Source: Fen-1273 sp963748405 (GTDB lineage: Bacteria; Bacteroidota; Ignavibacteria; UBA10030; UBA6906). Taken from it: 64,000 nucleotides of DNA. A program made the position numbers and the translations under genes. Below, piece after piece: positions 1 to 8,049 of the stretch (positions are counted from its first letter, which is position 1; every line of letters starts with the position of its first letter). The stretch lies in NCBI GenBank assembly GCA_963748405.1, contig CAVVIT010000003.1, forward strand, positions 202,614 through 266,613. The letters are read 5' to 3'. Below the pieces are notes generated by a model. That model was not told where the DNA came from. It worked only from the letters and a program-made list of their open reading frames with translations, and made no database searches.

Positions 1-1436
1 CCGGCCCTGTGCCTGGCTTTGCTCTTCTTGAGCGCGGATTCCCGTGCCCAGTGGGTCCAGAGCAATCCAACACAGGGAAGATACATCAGTTGTTTCACGT
101 CGAAAGGAAGAAAGGTCTTTGCCGGGACGGACGGCGGGGTCTTCGTATCGGCCGATAGCGGGCTGAACTGGTACCCGGTTAACAACGGCCTGACCGATAC
201 GACCGTTGAAGCAATGACCGCATACGACACGATGCTCTTCTGCGCAACTCTCCGGGCGGGGGTATTCCTCTCCTCAAATGAAGGGGGAAACTGGATCCCG
301 GCAAACAACGGACTGCCAAACACCCGCGTCAACTCCCTTGGCACGAGCGGCGCAAGTCTCTATGCCGGGACATGGGGCGCGACGTTCGAGTCGACAAACA
401 GCGGTGCGAATTGGTCTCAGATTACGTCCGGCCTGACGCAGTTCTTTGTGTTTTCGTATGCATCGAGCGGCACGAATCTTTTCGCGGGAACATGGGACGG
501 TGTCTTCCTTTCCCCGGACAGCGGCACAACCTGGACACACGCGAGCAATGGTCTTGCAAATCCATGGGTTTTCTCCCTCGCAGCGGCCGGCCCGAATCTC
601 TATGCGGGCACATACGGCGGCGTATACGTCTCCACGAACAACGGGGGAAGCTGGACTGCGATCAACAACGGACTGACCAACGTGAGCGTGTACAGCCTTG
701 CCGCAAGCGGAACCAATCTCATTGCCGGCACGTACGGGGGGGAGTGTTCCTCTCCACAAACAGCGGAACAAACTGGGTCCAGGTTAACACGGGGCTGGGA
801 AGCATGTCCGTGAAGGCGCTCGCCGTCATTGGTGAAAGTCTTGTCGCAGGAACGTACTACGGCGGCGTTTGGAAGACAACTCTTTCGGACCTGTTCGCCT
901 CTCTGACGACATTCCCGGTGAACAGCGGGTGGAACCTGATCTCCGTCCCGCGCGAGCCGCCGGACAGGAATACATCGACGCTCCTCCCTGGAGCCTCGCC
1001 GGGAACTGTCTACCGTTACGCCACCGGCAGTTTCCGGCAGGCGACGACGATGCTGACCGGCGAAGGCTACTGGGCACTGTTCGATTCCGCCGGAACCAAC
1101 ACCATCAGTGGTACGCCAACCGCCGCCGTTTCAATCACCGTGGGAACCGGAAACAGATGGGTTCTCTTCGGATCGGTCACAAGCAGCGTTCCGGCGAGTG
1201 CACTGACATCAGATCCCGTGGGAGCAATCACGCCCGGCACGCTTTTCGGATGGAACGGATCAGCCTATATCCAGCCGATGACGATCGAGCCCGGCCGTGG
1301 GTACTGGGTCTATGTCAACGCGCCGTGCACATTGAAGATTTCGCAACCCGGGAGTCATCTGGTCGGGGAAGCCGGGAGACACTCAGGGACGCCCGTACGG
1401 CCGGGTTCAACCAGACCCGAATCGTCGAATAAGTGA
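1..1436 (+). CDS. exported BNR-repeat beta-propeller protein, 5'-partial, with an apparent frameshift
   Basis: The reading frame enters from the left edge inside a signal peptide (core LCLALLFLSADSRAQ), so the start codon lies outside the window. It encodes about seven BNR/sialidase-like blades with the recurring pattern G-T-N-L-(F/Y)-A-G-T, G-G-V-F-x-S-T-N-x-G and S-W-T. At the seven-G run 736-742 the frame is lost. Homology resumes in the -1 frame (GVFLSTNSGTNW) and continues to the TGA at 1434-1436. The C-terminus is not the usual T9SS sorting domain but two related modules that share GWNLISVP/GRGYWVY-type motifs. A run of eight or five G would restore one continuous protein, so this may be a sequencing indel, phase variation or a pseudogene. 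The cell-surface location is inferred from the signal peptide. Confidence 0.75.
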
Positions 1437-1504
1437 GACCAGCCCAGCACGTTCACCGTGCAGCCAGGAGAATCCAACCGCCGAGGCAGGTCGCCGGCGA
1501 CCGG

Positions 1505-1845
1505 CTTCCGGTCATTCCAGCAAACGACGTACTTCGTCCTTGGCGTCCCGCTGATTCCGCCGAACAGTCAGGCCACCTCGTTTGTCCCGAGGAGAACGTC
1601 GTAATTCATCTTGATTCTCTCCGCAAACTTCTTCAGCGAATCCGGCTCGTCCAGCCCGATCCCTTCGCATCAGGGGGCGGGCCGAACATGGTGTTAAAAT
1701 ACCGGGTGGCAAACGCCCAGTCCATCAGTTTGAGACCATCCCGGCCAAAAGGGGCCTCCTGACTTTGCCCGGGAGCGGCACTGAAACCGTCCAGGGAGAT
1801 CGCGAAACTACGAACGACGAGCCTTGGCATGGACTTCCTTTCCAT
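1505..1845 (-). pseudogene. decayed RibD_C/dihydrofolate-reductase-fold protein
   Basis: On the minus strand the first ~50 residues (PRLVVRSFAISLDGF, then LMDWAFATRYFNTMFG) match the N-terminus of the DHFR-like RibD C-terminal family. The frame then breaks. Family-like sequence (DEPDSLKKFAERIKMNYDVL) continues in another frame and stops early, with only a trace (TPRTKYVV) beyond. A family member is normally ~180-210 residues, so at least one frameshift and a large loss have occurred. It follows the arsR-like remnant on the same strand, a common ArsR-reductase operon order. Intact relatives lie at 6695-7854. Confidence 0.6.
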
Positions 1846-1861
1846 AATGGATTACCACTTT

Positions 1862-2014
1862 TCAGTGCACACTGACTTTTTCCAGGTATGCGCCAAAGTT
1901 ACTGATATGTTGTTTTGCCCCTCTGTAGATATGTCGTTGTGCCTCCTTCTTCATATGAAGAACCGTTGCTTCCCGCACTATCTTCAGGTGCTGTGAAACT
2001 GCGCAGGAGCTCAT
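1862..2014 (-). pseudogene. ArsR-family regulator remnant (winged-helix C-terminal part)
   Basis: The minus-strand peptide contains AVSQHLKIVREA followed by a basic stretch and RHIYRGAKQ, the recognition helix and wing of ArsR-type repressors (usual form AVSQHLKVLREAGLV...RRRIYRL). The first ~45 residues expected upstream, including ALADPTRR-like sequence, are absent, so the gene is truncated or frameshifted. It sits 17 bp upstream of the decayed reductase on the same strand, so the two look like one dead operon. Confidence 0.6.
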
Positions 2015-2275
2015 GAATCCATTACAGAGCTTTCTCTTAATTAAGTCAGGTCTAAAATACAAACGCGTTTGTCCCCTCGCGCATCTGAGATCCGGGATCC
2101 CGAAGTCGACGCTGATCAAAAACCGCCCGGGAAGTCCAAAAAGGGCGTATTTCCCACCCGGGCGCGCTGCGGGTTTTCACTCATTTTTCCGCATGAACTA
2201 TAGAGGTCCATCAGCCCCGATTGTCACCATAGTCCCCCGATTCGCAGGAATTACCTCAGAAGAGGAGTACGTCCT

Positions 2276-3532
2276 ATGGAACGCGCCTTACGTTTTCATA
2301 TACTGCTCATCGTCATCTCGATATTCCTTGTTGTTCCGCTGAACGCCCAGTGGGTGCAGATCCGTGGAGGAACGGCAATCAATGTCACGCATCTCGCCGT
2401 AAGCGGATCAAACCTCTATGCCTTCGTCAATTCGCGGTATGACAGCGGCGGGGTGGTCGCCTCGACGGACAACGGCGCGACCTGGTCCGGATTCGGTACG
2501 GCCCAACCGGTCAGGACAGGGACCGCGCTGGCAGCCGTCGGGACGAACATCTTTCAGGCAATCGATGACGGTGGCGCCTATCTTTCGACCGACAACGGCG
2601 CAAGCTGGAGTACCGTAACTCCGAACTCGGAGTTATATGTCTACACGTTCGCCGGGATCGGCACGAATACCTTTGCCGGAACGCTTCACGGCGTCTACGT
2701 CTCCACCAACAGCGGGTCGAGCTGGACCCAGGTCGACTCAGGCATGACGCCGGTTCATATCAATGCGCTCCTCGTGAACAATTCAAATCTCTTTGCCGCA
2801 ACGTCCGGTTCCGGGATGTATCTCTCCACGAACAGCGGTGCACGCTGGGCCGCAATAAACACGGGCATGACGGGCACGTACGGTTATATTGACGCTCTGG
2901 GCGCCATAGGGTCAAATATCTTCGCCGGTTCGTACGAGACGGGCGTGTTTCTCTCCACGAACAACGGATCCAGCTGGGTCTCCGTAAGTACAGGTCTTCC
3001 CAAGAACATTTCCATATTCTATCAAATCAATGCGCTCGTGTCAAGCGGGACAACTCTTTTTGCGGGCACTTATGGCGCCGGGGTCTACATGTCCACGAAC
3101 AACGGGACAACCTGGACCGCGGCCAACACGGGATTGAAGCACACCGGCATCCATGCCCTCGCTGTCCTGGGGAACTATCTCTTTGCCGGTGGCGACAGCA
3201 CCGGAGTCATGCGCCGCCCGCTCTCCGAATTTGCCACCTCCGTGGAAGAACCATCTGCGGGTGTGCCGGCGGAATTCGTTCTCGATCAGAATTATCCGAA
3301 TCCGTTCAATCCTGAGACGATTATCCGCTATTCTGTCACTCGACGGTCGCACGTCAGCCTGACGGTGTTCAACGCCCTTGGACAGACCGTGTCAACGCTG
3401 GTGAACGGGATCGAGGACGCCGGATTTCATGATGTCAGGTTCAACGGAACCGGTCTGGCGAGCGGCGTCTATTTCTACAGGCTTCTGGCAGAAGGCTCTC
3501 TGCAGACGCGCAGGCTTCTGCTGGTGAAGTGA
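2276..3532 (+). CDS. T9SS-exported BNR-repeat beta-propeller protein
   Basis: 418 residues. An N-terminal signal peptide (FHILLIVISIFLVVPLNAQ) is followed by about seven BNR-like blades with the repeated pattern FAGT...GVYVSTNSGSSWTQV. The last ~80 residues form a type-A T9SS sorting domain with NYPNPFNPETIIRY, LGQTVSTLVNG and LASGVYFYRL, ending in RRLLLVK. The C-terminal domain is known in this family to direct the protein across the outer membrane and to the surface. The ATG is preceded by AGAGGAG at a suitable distance. What the propeller binds is unknown; the blades lack visible catalytic residues of a true sialidase. Confidence 0.85.
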   Translation: MERALRFHILLIVISIFLVVPLNAQWVQIRGGTAINVTHLAVSGSNLYAFVNSRYDSGGVVASTDNGATWSGFGTAQPVRTGTALAAVGTNIFQAIDDGGAYLSTDNGASWSTVTPNSELYVYTFAGIGTNTFAGTLHGVYVSTNSGSSWTQVDSGMTPVHINALLVNNSNLFAATSGSGMYLSTNSGARWAAINTGMTGTYGYIDALGAIGSNIFAGSYETGVFLSTNNGSSWVSVSTGLPKNISIFYQINALVSSGTTLFAGTYGAGVYMSTNNGTTWTAANTGLKHTGIHALAVLGNYLFAGGDSTGVMRRPLSEFATSVEEPSAGVPAEFVLDQNYPNPFNPETIIRYSVTRRSHVSLTVFNALGQTVSTLVNGIEDAGFHDVRFNGTGLASGVYFYRLLAEGSLQTRRLLLVK

Positions 3533-3577
3533 AGAGGAGCCCGGCTGTTTCCGAGACACCGGGCAATCTTTCGGGGG

Positions 3578-3612
3578 GAACGCCCCCTCCTGCTTCGGGG
3601 GGGCGTTCATTG
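3578..3612 (+). terminator. hairpin terminator after the propeller gene
   Basis: Perfect 10-bp inverted repeat GAACGCCCCC / GGGGGCGTTC with an 11-base loop, starting 45 bp after the stop codon. The following T tract is weak (ATTGTCAT). Confidence 0.6.
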
Positions 3613-3678
3613 TCATGCGCTCCGATCTACGTTGAGAGAACAAGCAACAGGATTCCATACTCCACATACAGGGGATTT

Positions 3679-5970
3679 ATGCCGACACTCCGCAATTTCG
3701 TACTGATCGCTGCAGTAATTCTCGGTTCGGGCCTGTCTCACGCCCAGTGGATCCAGACAGGTTATCCGCTTTCAACAGTAAGCTGCCTGGTGGCAAAAGA
3801 GGGGAATCTTTTCGCGGGGACGTGGGGCTACGGAGTGTATCGGTCGACCGACGGCGGAGGGAACTGGAATGCAGTGAACAATGGACTCCCTGCGCCGTTC
3901 TACGGGGCATACGTCTACTCTCTCGCCGTCGTTCCTTCGTCTTCGGGACCGGGAACGAATCTCTTTGCGGGATTGGAAGAAGGGGGTATCTGGCGATCTA
4001 CCGATGACGGCGATAGCTGGGAATGGGTCTTCCCCGGCGGAGTTCTGGGCCAGCACAACTACAGCATATTCCGGCTCGGGGTTGCGGGAAGCACAATCGT
4101 TGCCGGAGTACGTCAGTCAGGGTTCGATAACGGCGTGTATCGGTCGGTCAATGACGGGGGAACCTGGACAAGCAGCAACAGCGGGTTCGCGACGGCTGCC
4201 GATTCGAACATCAGCAGCTTTGCGTCCATAACCTCGGGCGGGACGACATATCTGTATGCCGGGACTGACGGAGGAGCATTCATGTCCGCAAGCGGTGGAG
4301 CCGCGTGGACGCGCATCTCGAGCGGGCTCCCTGCGGGACAGGTCTCGTCATTCGCTGCGACACCGGGGACGGGAAGCGGCCTGAATATCGATCTGTTCGC
4401 CGGAGTATACCAGGCCGGAGTCTATCGTTCCACGGACAACGGCTCGAGCTGGACTCAGGCAACAAACGGGTTCGCATGGGAAGGCACCAGCTTCGGCCCC
4501 GCGCTGTATGTCGACGCATTCGCGGCCAGCCCCGGTCCCGGCGGAACCGCGGGGAATGTCTTTGCCGCCTCATTCCCGAGCGTCTATGTTTCGACGGACA
4601 ATGGCGATCAGTGGTGGGACACAGGGTGGCCCGTTGATAGCGCAAGTACACCCGGCGTCCTCTGCTTGAACGGAGATTTGCTCTACGCCGGCGGGATCGG
4701 AATCTGGAAATACCCCGCCGCGATTGACACAAGTTGGGCCGTACAAGTAAGCGGCACCGCAGACACGCTTCTGGCGGTCATGGCGGTTGATAACAACGTC
4801 GTCTGGGCCTCCGGCAAGAATGGCGGAGTATTCCTTACGACAAACGGCGGCGGCATCTGGAAATCCGCGGGGGGAGGAACGCTCGGATCCGGCACGGTGA
4901 ACGCCGTGGAAGCTCGCGATGCGAACAATGCCTTTGTCGCCGTATTCTCAAATAACACCGGCAATATTTTCAAGACGTCGAATGGCGGGTCTTCGTGGGC
5001 ATCCGTGTCGACACAGAACGGGGTCGCAATCGGCGGGATACAGATGAGGACTTCCCTGGAAGGGTATGCCGTCGGCACCCCGACAGGAACCAAATGGACA
5101 GTCCTCAAGACCACCGACGGCGGGGGTACGTGGAACAGCCTTGCGACAGCGCCTGCGGAGGACAGCCTGACGGCCCTGGCGATGGGCTATTATGGACCGT
5201 ATCCTGTCCGGCCCCTGGGCGTCCAGCTCCTCGGCAACACGCTCTGGTTCGGAACCATTTCCGGCGCGGTATACCGTTCGACTGACCTCGGTGTAACATG
5301 GTCTACTGCGACCAGCACCGTCCCCCTCGGTGGTCTTCATTTCAACTCGCTGACTGCCGGTCTCTCCGGAGGCTTGATTCGCGATTCCATCCGGAGCACT
5401 TCAAACGGGGGCGTATCGTGGGCTACGGCAAACCCGGCAGGGGGCCAGGAGGTAACATGTATCTCCGGATTGGGGAATGAATTCTGGGCCACGACCGACA
5501 AGAGTATCGCATACACAAACAACTCCGGGGGGAGCTGGTCGTACTTCACACCGGGTCACTGGGGGATTATTGCCCCCCTGAATGCCCTGGCGTTCTCCCC
5601 GGCGGGTTCACAAATAAACGGCTGGGCTGTCGGGGACTCGGGGATGATACTTCACTATCGCCGCACCGGGGTGGCATCTGCCTCAGGAGCCGGCAATTCT
5701 GTGCCCTCCGCGTTCGCACTTTCTCAGAACTATCCCAATCCGTTTAACCCGTCAACGGTCATACGCTACGCCCTGCCGGGTCGGTCGCACGTCGTCATCG
5801 CGCTTTTTAACACACTCGGCCAGCACGTGGCAACGCTTGTGAATGGTGATCTCGAGGCGGGTAATCATGAAGTCAGATTCGACGGCTCCAACCTGGCGAG
5901 CGGCGTGTATTACTATCGCATCCAGGCGGGAGGTTTTGTTCAAACGAAACACATGCTCTTCATCCGTTGA
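3679..5970 (+). CDS. T9SS-exported BNR/Ycf48-like repeat protein, large
   Basis: 763 residues from the ATG at 3679, chosen because it begins a clear signal peptide (LRNFVLIAAVILGSGLSHAQ); upstream in-frame sequence crosses the terminator hairpin. Many BNR blades follow (for example GVYRSTDNGSSWTQ), then Ycf48-like segments with STSNGGVSW and GWAVGDSGMILHY. The final domain is a T9SS type-A signal (NYPNPFNPSTVIRY, LASGVYYYRIQAG, ending HMLFIR). It forms a tandem with the 2276 gene but has its own terminator. Function is probably structural or ligand-binding at the cell surface; no catalytic site is evident. Confidence 0.85.
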   Translation: MPTLRNFVLIAAVILGSGLSHAQWIQTGYPLSTVSCLVAKEGNLFAGTWGYGVYRSTDGGGNWNAVNNGLPAPFYGAYVYSLAVVPSSSGPGTNLFAGLEEGGIWRSTDDGDSWEWVFPGGVLGQHNYSIFRLGVAGSTIVAGVRQSGFDNGVYRSVNDGGTWTSSNSGFATAADSNISSFASITSGGTTYLYAGTDGGAFMSASGGAAWTRISSGLPAGQVSSFAATPGTGSGLNIDLFAGVYQAGVYRSTDNGSSWTQATNGFAWEGTSFGPALYVDAFAASPGPGGTAGNVFAASFPSVYVSTDNGDQWWDTGWPVDSASTPGVLCLNGDLLYAGGIGIWKYPAAIDTSWAVQVSGTADTLLAVMAVDNNVVWASGKNGGVFLTTNGGGIWKSAGGGTLGSGTVNAVEARDANNAFVAVFSNNTGNIFKTSNGGSSWASVSTQNGVAIGGIQMRTSLEGYAVGTPTGTKWTVLKTTDGGGTWNSLATAPAEDSLTALAMGYYGPYPVRPLGVQLLGNTLWFGTISGAVYRSTDLGVTWSTATSTVPLGGLHFNSLTAGLSGGLIRDSIRSTSNGGVSWATANPAGGQEVTCISGLGNEFWATTDKSIAYTNNSGGSWSYFTPGHWGIIAPLNALAFSPAGSQINGWAVGDSGMILHYRRTGVASASGAGNSVPSAFALSQNYPNPFNPSTVIRYALPGRSHVVIALFNTLGQHVATLVNGDLEAGNHEVRFDGSNLASGVYYYRIQAGGFVQTKHMLFIR

Positions 5971-5995
5971 ATCCTGCCATGATGAGTCGCGAACG

Positions 5996-6027
5996 AGCCC
6001 CGGCATCACATGCCGGGGCTTTTCGTT
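5996..6027 (+). terminator. rho-independent terminator
   Basis: AGCCCCGGCA / TGCCGGGGCT stem with a 5-base loop followed by TTTCGTTT, 26 bp after the stop of the propeller gene. A near-identical hairpin recurs at 32196-32225. Confidence 0.85.
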
Positions 6028-6158
6028 TCAGGTTACGGAGCTTACAACACACCCCGATTGCACGTTTTACGTCCAATGAATATATTCGATCATGCCGACC
6101 AACGCCCGAGGTCCGGCCGCAGACGACTCTGTCCACATTAACCTCCTCCACTCATACC

Positions 6159-6683
6159 ATGACAAAAACGACTCTGCTGGTTCTGGTTATTGCGACGTCG
6201 TTCTTCGCGGGTTTCGCGTCAAAAACGATGCTCACGCAGCAAAAGGAGGCACAGGGAACGAAGAAGGTAACGGGCATAGGGGGCATTTTTTTCAAATGCA
6301 AAGATCCTCAGAAGATGAAAGAATGGTATCAGGCGCATCTTGGTCTGAACACCAACCAATACGGGGCAATCTTCGAGTGGTATCAAGGGGCGGACAGCAC
6401 AAGAAAGGGATTTACGACGTGGAGCCCTTTCAAAGAAACAACCAGGTACTTTGAGCCTTCGACAAAAGACTTTATGATAAACTACAGGGTTGTCGATTTA
6501 GAAGCACTTGCACGGGAATTAACAAAAGGCGGAGTGAGCATCGTCGACACTATCGAGACTTACGACTACGGTAAATTCGTGCATATTCTTGATCCAGAGG
6601 GAAACAAGGTCGAACTGTGGGAACCGAATGACATCGCGTATGAACGATTGGGGGAACAACTTCACAGTAAGACAACAAAATAA
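6159..6683 (+). CDS. VOC (glyoxalase/bleomycin-resistance) family protein with N-terminal export signal
   Basis: 174 residues. After a hydrophobic N-terminal segment (LLVLVIATSFFAGFASKTML) comes one VOC domain: GIGGIFFKCKDPQKMKEWYQ, LGLNTNQYGAIFEW, YRVVDLEALARELTKGGV and the closing ILDPEGNKVELWEP. The last block supplies the usual metal-ligand Glu of the fold. The ATG at 6159 is favoured because it starts the hydrophobic segment; earlier in-frame codons overlap the previous terminator. VOC proteins are mostly cytosolic, so the signal-like N-terminus is unusual. The gene lies 11 bp upstream of two DHFR-fold genes and is probably cotranscribed with them. Substrate unknown. Confidence 0.8.
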   Translation: MTKTTLLVLVIATSFFAGFASKTMLTQQKEAQGTKKVTGIGGIFFKCKDPQKMKEWYQAHLGLNTNQYGAIFEWYQGADSTRKGFTTWSPFKETTRYFEPSTKDFMINYRVVDLEALARELTKGGVSIVDTIETYDYGKFVHILDPEGNKVELWEPNDIAYERLGEQLHSKTTK

Positions 6684-6694
6684 AAGACAGCGTT

Positions 6695-7255
6695 ATGGCA
6701 AAGCTCATTGCAGCAATCAACATGTCACTTGACGGGATTTGCGACCACACCGCGGGGATCTCAGACGACGAAATCCTGCAACATTATACTGAGCTATTAC
6801 GTAATGCCGGCGCCATTATATTCGGAAGGATAACTTATCAGCTTATGGAAAGTTATTGGCCGTCTATCGTCGTCCATCCTACCGGCAACAAACCAACGGA
6901 TGACTTTGCACGAGCAATAGACAATATTGCAAAGATTGTGTACTCCCGTACCCTGCATGACGTGGATTGGAACAATGCAACACTGCGAAAGGAAGTTATT
7001 CGAGAAGAGGTTATGGAACTCAAGAAACGAGCGGGTAAGGACATTGTAGTCGGCAGCCCGAGCTTGATTGAAGCCCTGGCGGATCTTACCGTAATCGATG
7101 AATACCAGCTCAGCATTCAGCCCATGGTCCTGGGGAGCGGCCTGCCATTATTCAAGAGCGTCAAGAAGAGAATCGATCTACGCCTTTCAAGAACCAAGAC
7201 ATTTGGCTGTGGTGCGGTGACTCTTTACTATGAGCCGACAAACATGCAAACGTGA
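6695..7255 (+). CDS. dihydrofolate reductase-fold (RibD C-terminal) family protein
   Basis: 186 residues with the family signature: MAKLIAAINMSLDGICDH at the start, IIFGRITYQLMESYWP near residue 50, DIVVGSPSLIEALADL near 115-130 and PMVLGSGLPLFKS near 145. These correspond to the NADPH-binding fold of RibD-type reductases. The substrate cannot be told; these small standalone proteins are generally not the folate enzyme FolA. It is the middle gene of a three-gene operon and its stop overlaps the GTG start of the next gene. Confidence 0.85.
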   Translation: MAKLIAAINMSLDGICDHTAGISDDEILQHYTELLRNAGAIIFGRITYQLMESYWPSIVVHPTGNKPTDDFARAIDNIAKIVYSRTLHDVDWNNATLRKEVIREEVMELKKRAGKDIVVGSPSLIEALADLTVIDEYQLSIQPMVLGSGLPLFKSVKKRIDLRLSRTKTFGCGAVTLYYEPTNMQT

Positions 7256-7854
7256 TCTCGATGAGACAAATAATCGTTTTGTCGTTCATTACATTAGATG
7301 GAGTGATGCAAGCACCGGGCGGGCCCGAAGAAGATATATCGGGCGGTTTCACATACGGCGGCTGGGTTGCACCGTATGGCGACGACGTTTTTGGCAAGGT
7401 CATGAAACGACAGATGAAATCTGCGGACCTCCTCCTGGGCAGAAAAACATTTGAGATGTTTGCCCACTTCTGGCCGGACCATGAACATGGATGGCCGGGT
7501 ATCAATGATGTAACAAAATACGTCATGTCCAAGACTATGAAAGAGTCGGAGTGGGCGAATTCCGTCTTCCTCGACAACGTGACAGATATCGAGAACCTCA
7601 AAAACTCAGAAGGTTCTGACATTCAAGTGCACGGCAGTGGTGAGCTCGTTCAGCTGCTCTTCAGGAACGACCTGGTGGACGAACTATGGCTCAAAATTCA
7701 CCCCGTGACTCTTGGCGAAGGAAAGAAGTTGTTTCGCGATGGCACCATTCCGGCAGCATTTACATTGACAGAGAGCTGTGTTACAACAACCGGAGTTATT
7801 ATTGCCAATTACAGGCGGGCCGGACAAGTCAAGACGGGGACTATCGGGTCTTAA
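7252..7854 (+). CDS. dihydrofolate reductase-fold (RibD C-terminal) family protein, second copy
   Basis: 200 residues if the GTG at 7252 (overlapping the previous stop as GTGA) is used, or 197 from the ATG at 7261, where homology begins (RQIIVLSFITLDGVMQAPGG). It has the standard blocks: SADLLLGRKTFEMFAHFWP, KYVMSKTM, IQVHGSGELVQLLFRNDLVDE and HPVTLGEGKKLF. This GGPEED-type subgroup differs from the upstream paralogue, so the pair is not a recent duplication. Translational coupling with 6695-7255 is likely. Confidence 0.85.
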   Translation: MISMRQIIVLSFITLDGVMQAPGGPEEDISGGFTYGGWVAPYGDDVFGKVMKRQMKSADLLLGRKTFEMFAHFWPDHEHGWPGINDVTKYVMSKTMKESEWANSVFLDNVTDIENLKNSEGSDIQVHGSGELVQLLFRNDLVDELWLKIHPVTLGEGKKLFRDGTIPAAFTLTESCVTTTGVIIANYRRAGQVKTGTIGS

Positions 7855-7879
7855 GCGGGCTATGTGGAGGAAAGGGCGA

Positions 7880-7996
7880 TCTCACAAAGGCCATCCGACG
7901 GATATGGACTGATTGTCCGGTAGTTTGCCTGTAGAAGTACACCCCGCCGGCGAGACAAGAACCGTCAAAACGCACGTTGTGAAATCCTGCATCCTC
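7880..7996 (-). pseudogene. orphan T9SS sorting-domain fragment
   Basis: The minus-strand peptide EDAGFHNVRFDGSCLAGGVYFYR followed by a short basic tail (RRMAFVR) is the last ~39 residues of a T9SS type-A sorting domain (canonical form NAGSYEVKFDGSNLASGVYFYRL). No NYPNPFNP block or propeller precedes it in any frame. It is the 3' remnant of a lost surface-protein gene, left between the convergent reductase operon and the GH18/deacetylase/GT gene. Confidence 0.65.
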
Positions 7997-8049
7997 GATA
8001 CAGTCTTCCGTTGGGCATCTGCGTATCACCCGTGATCCCCGACAACCCG

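Noticed and set aside
372..740. Plus-strand frame beginning at 372 as a separate gene
   Set aside because: Before ~738 it is an out-of-phase reading of the propeller; only its later part is the true continuation after the frame break.
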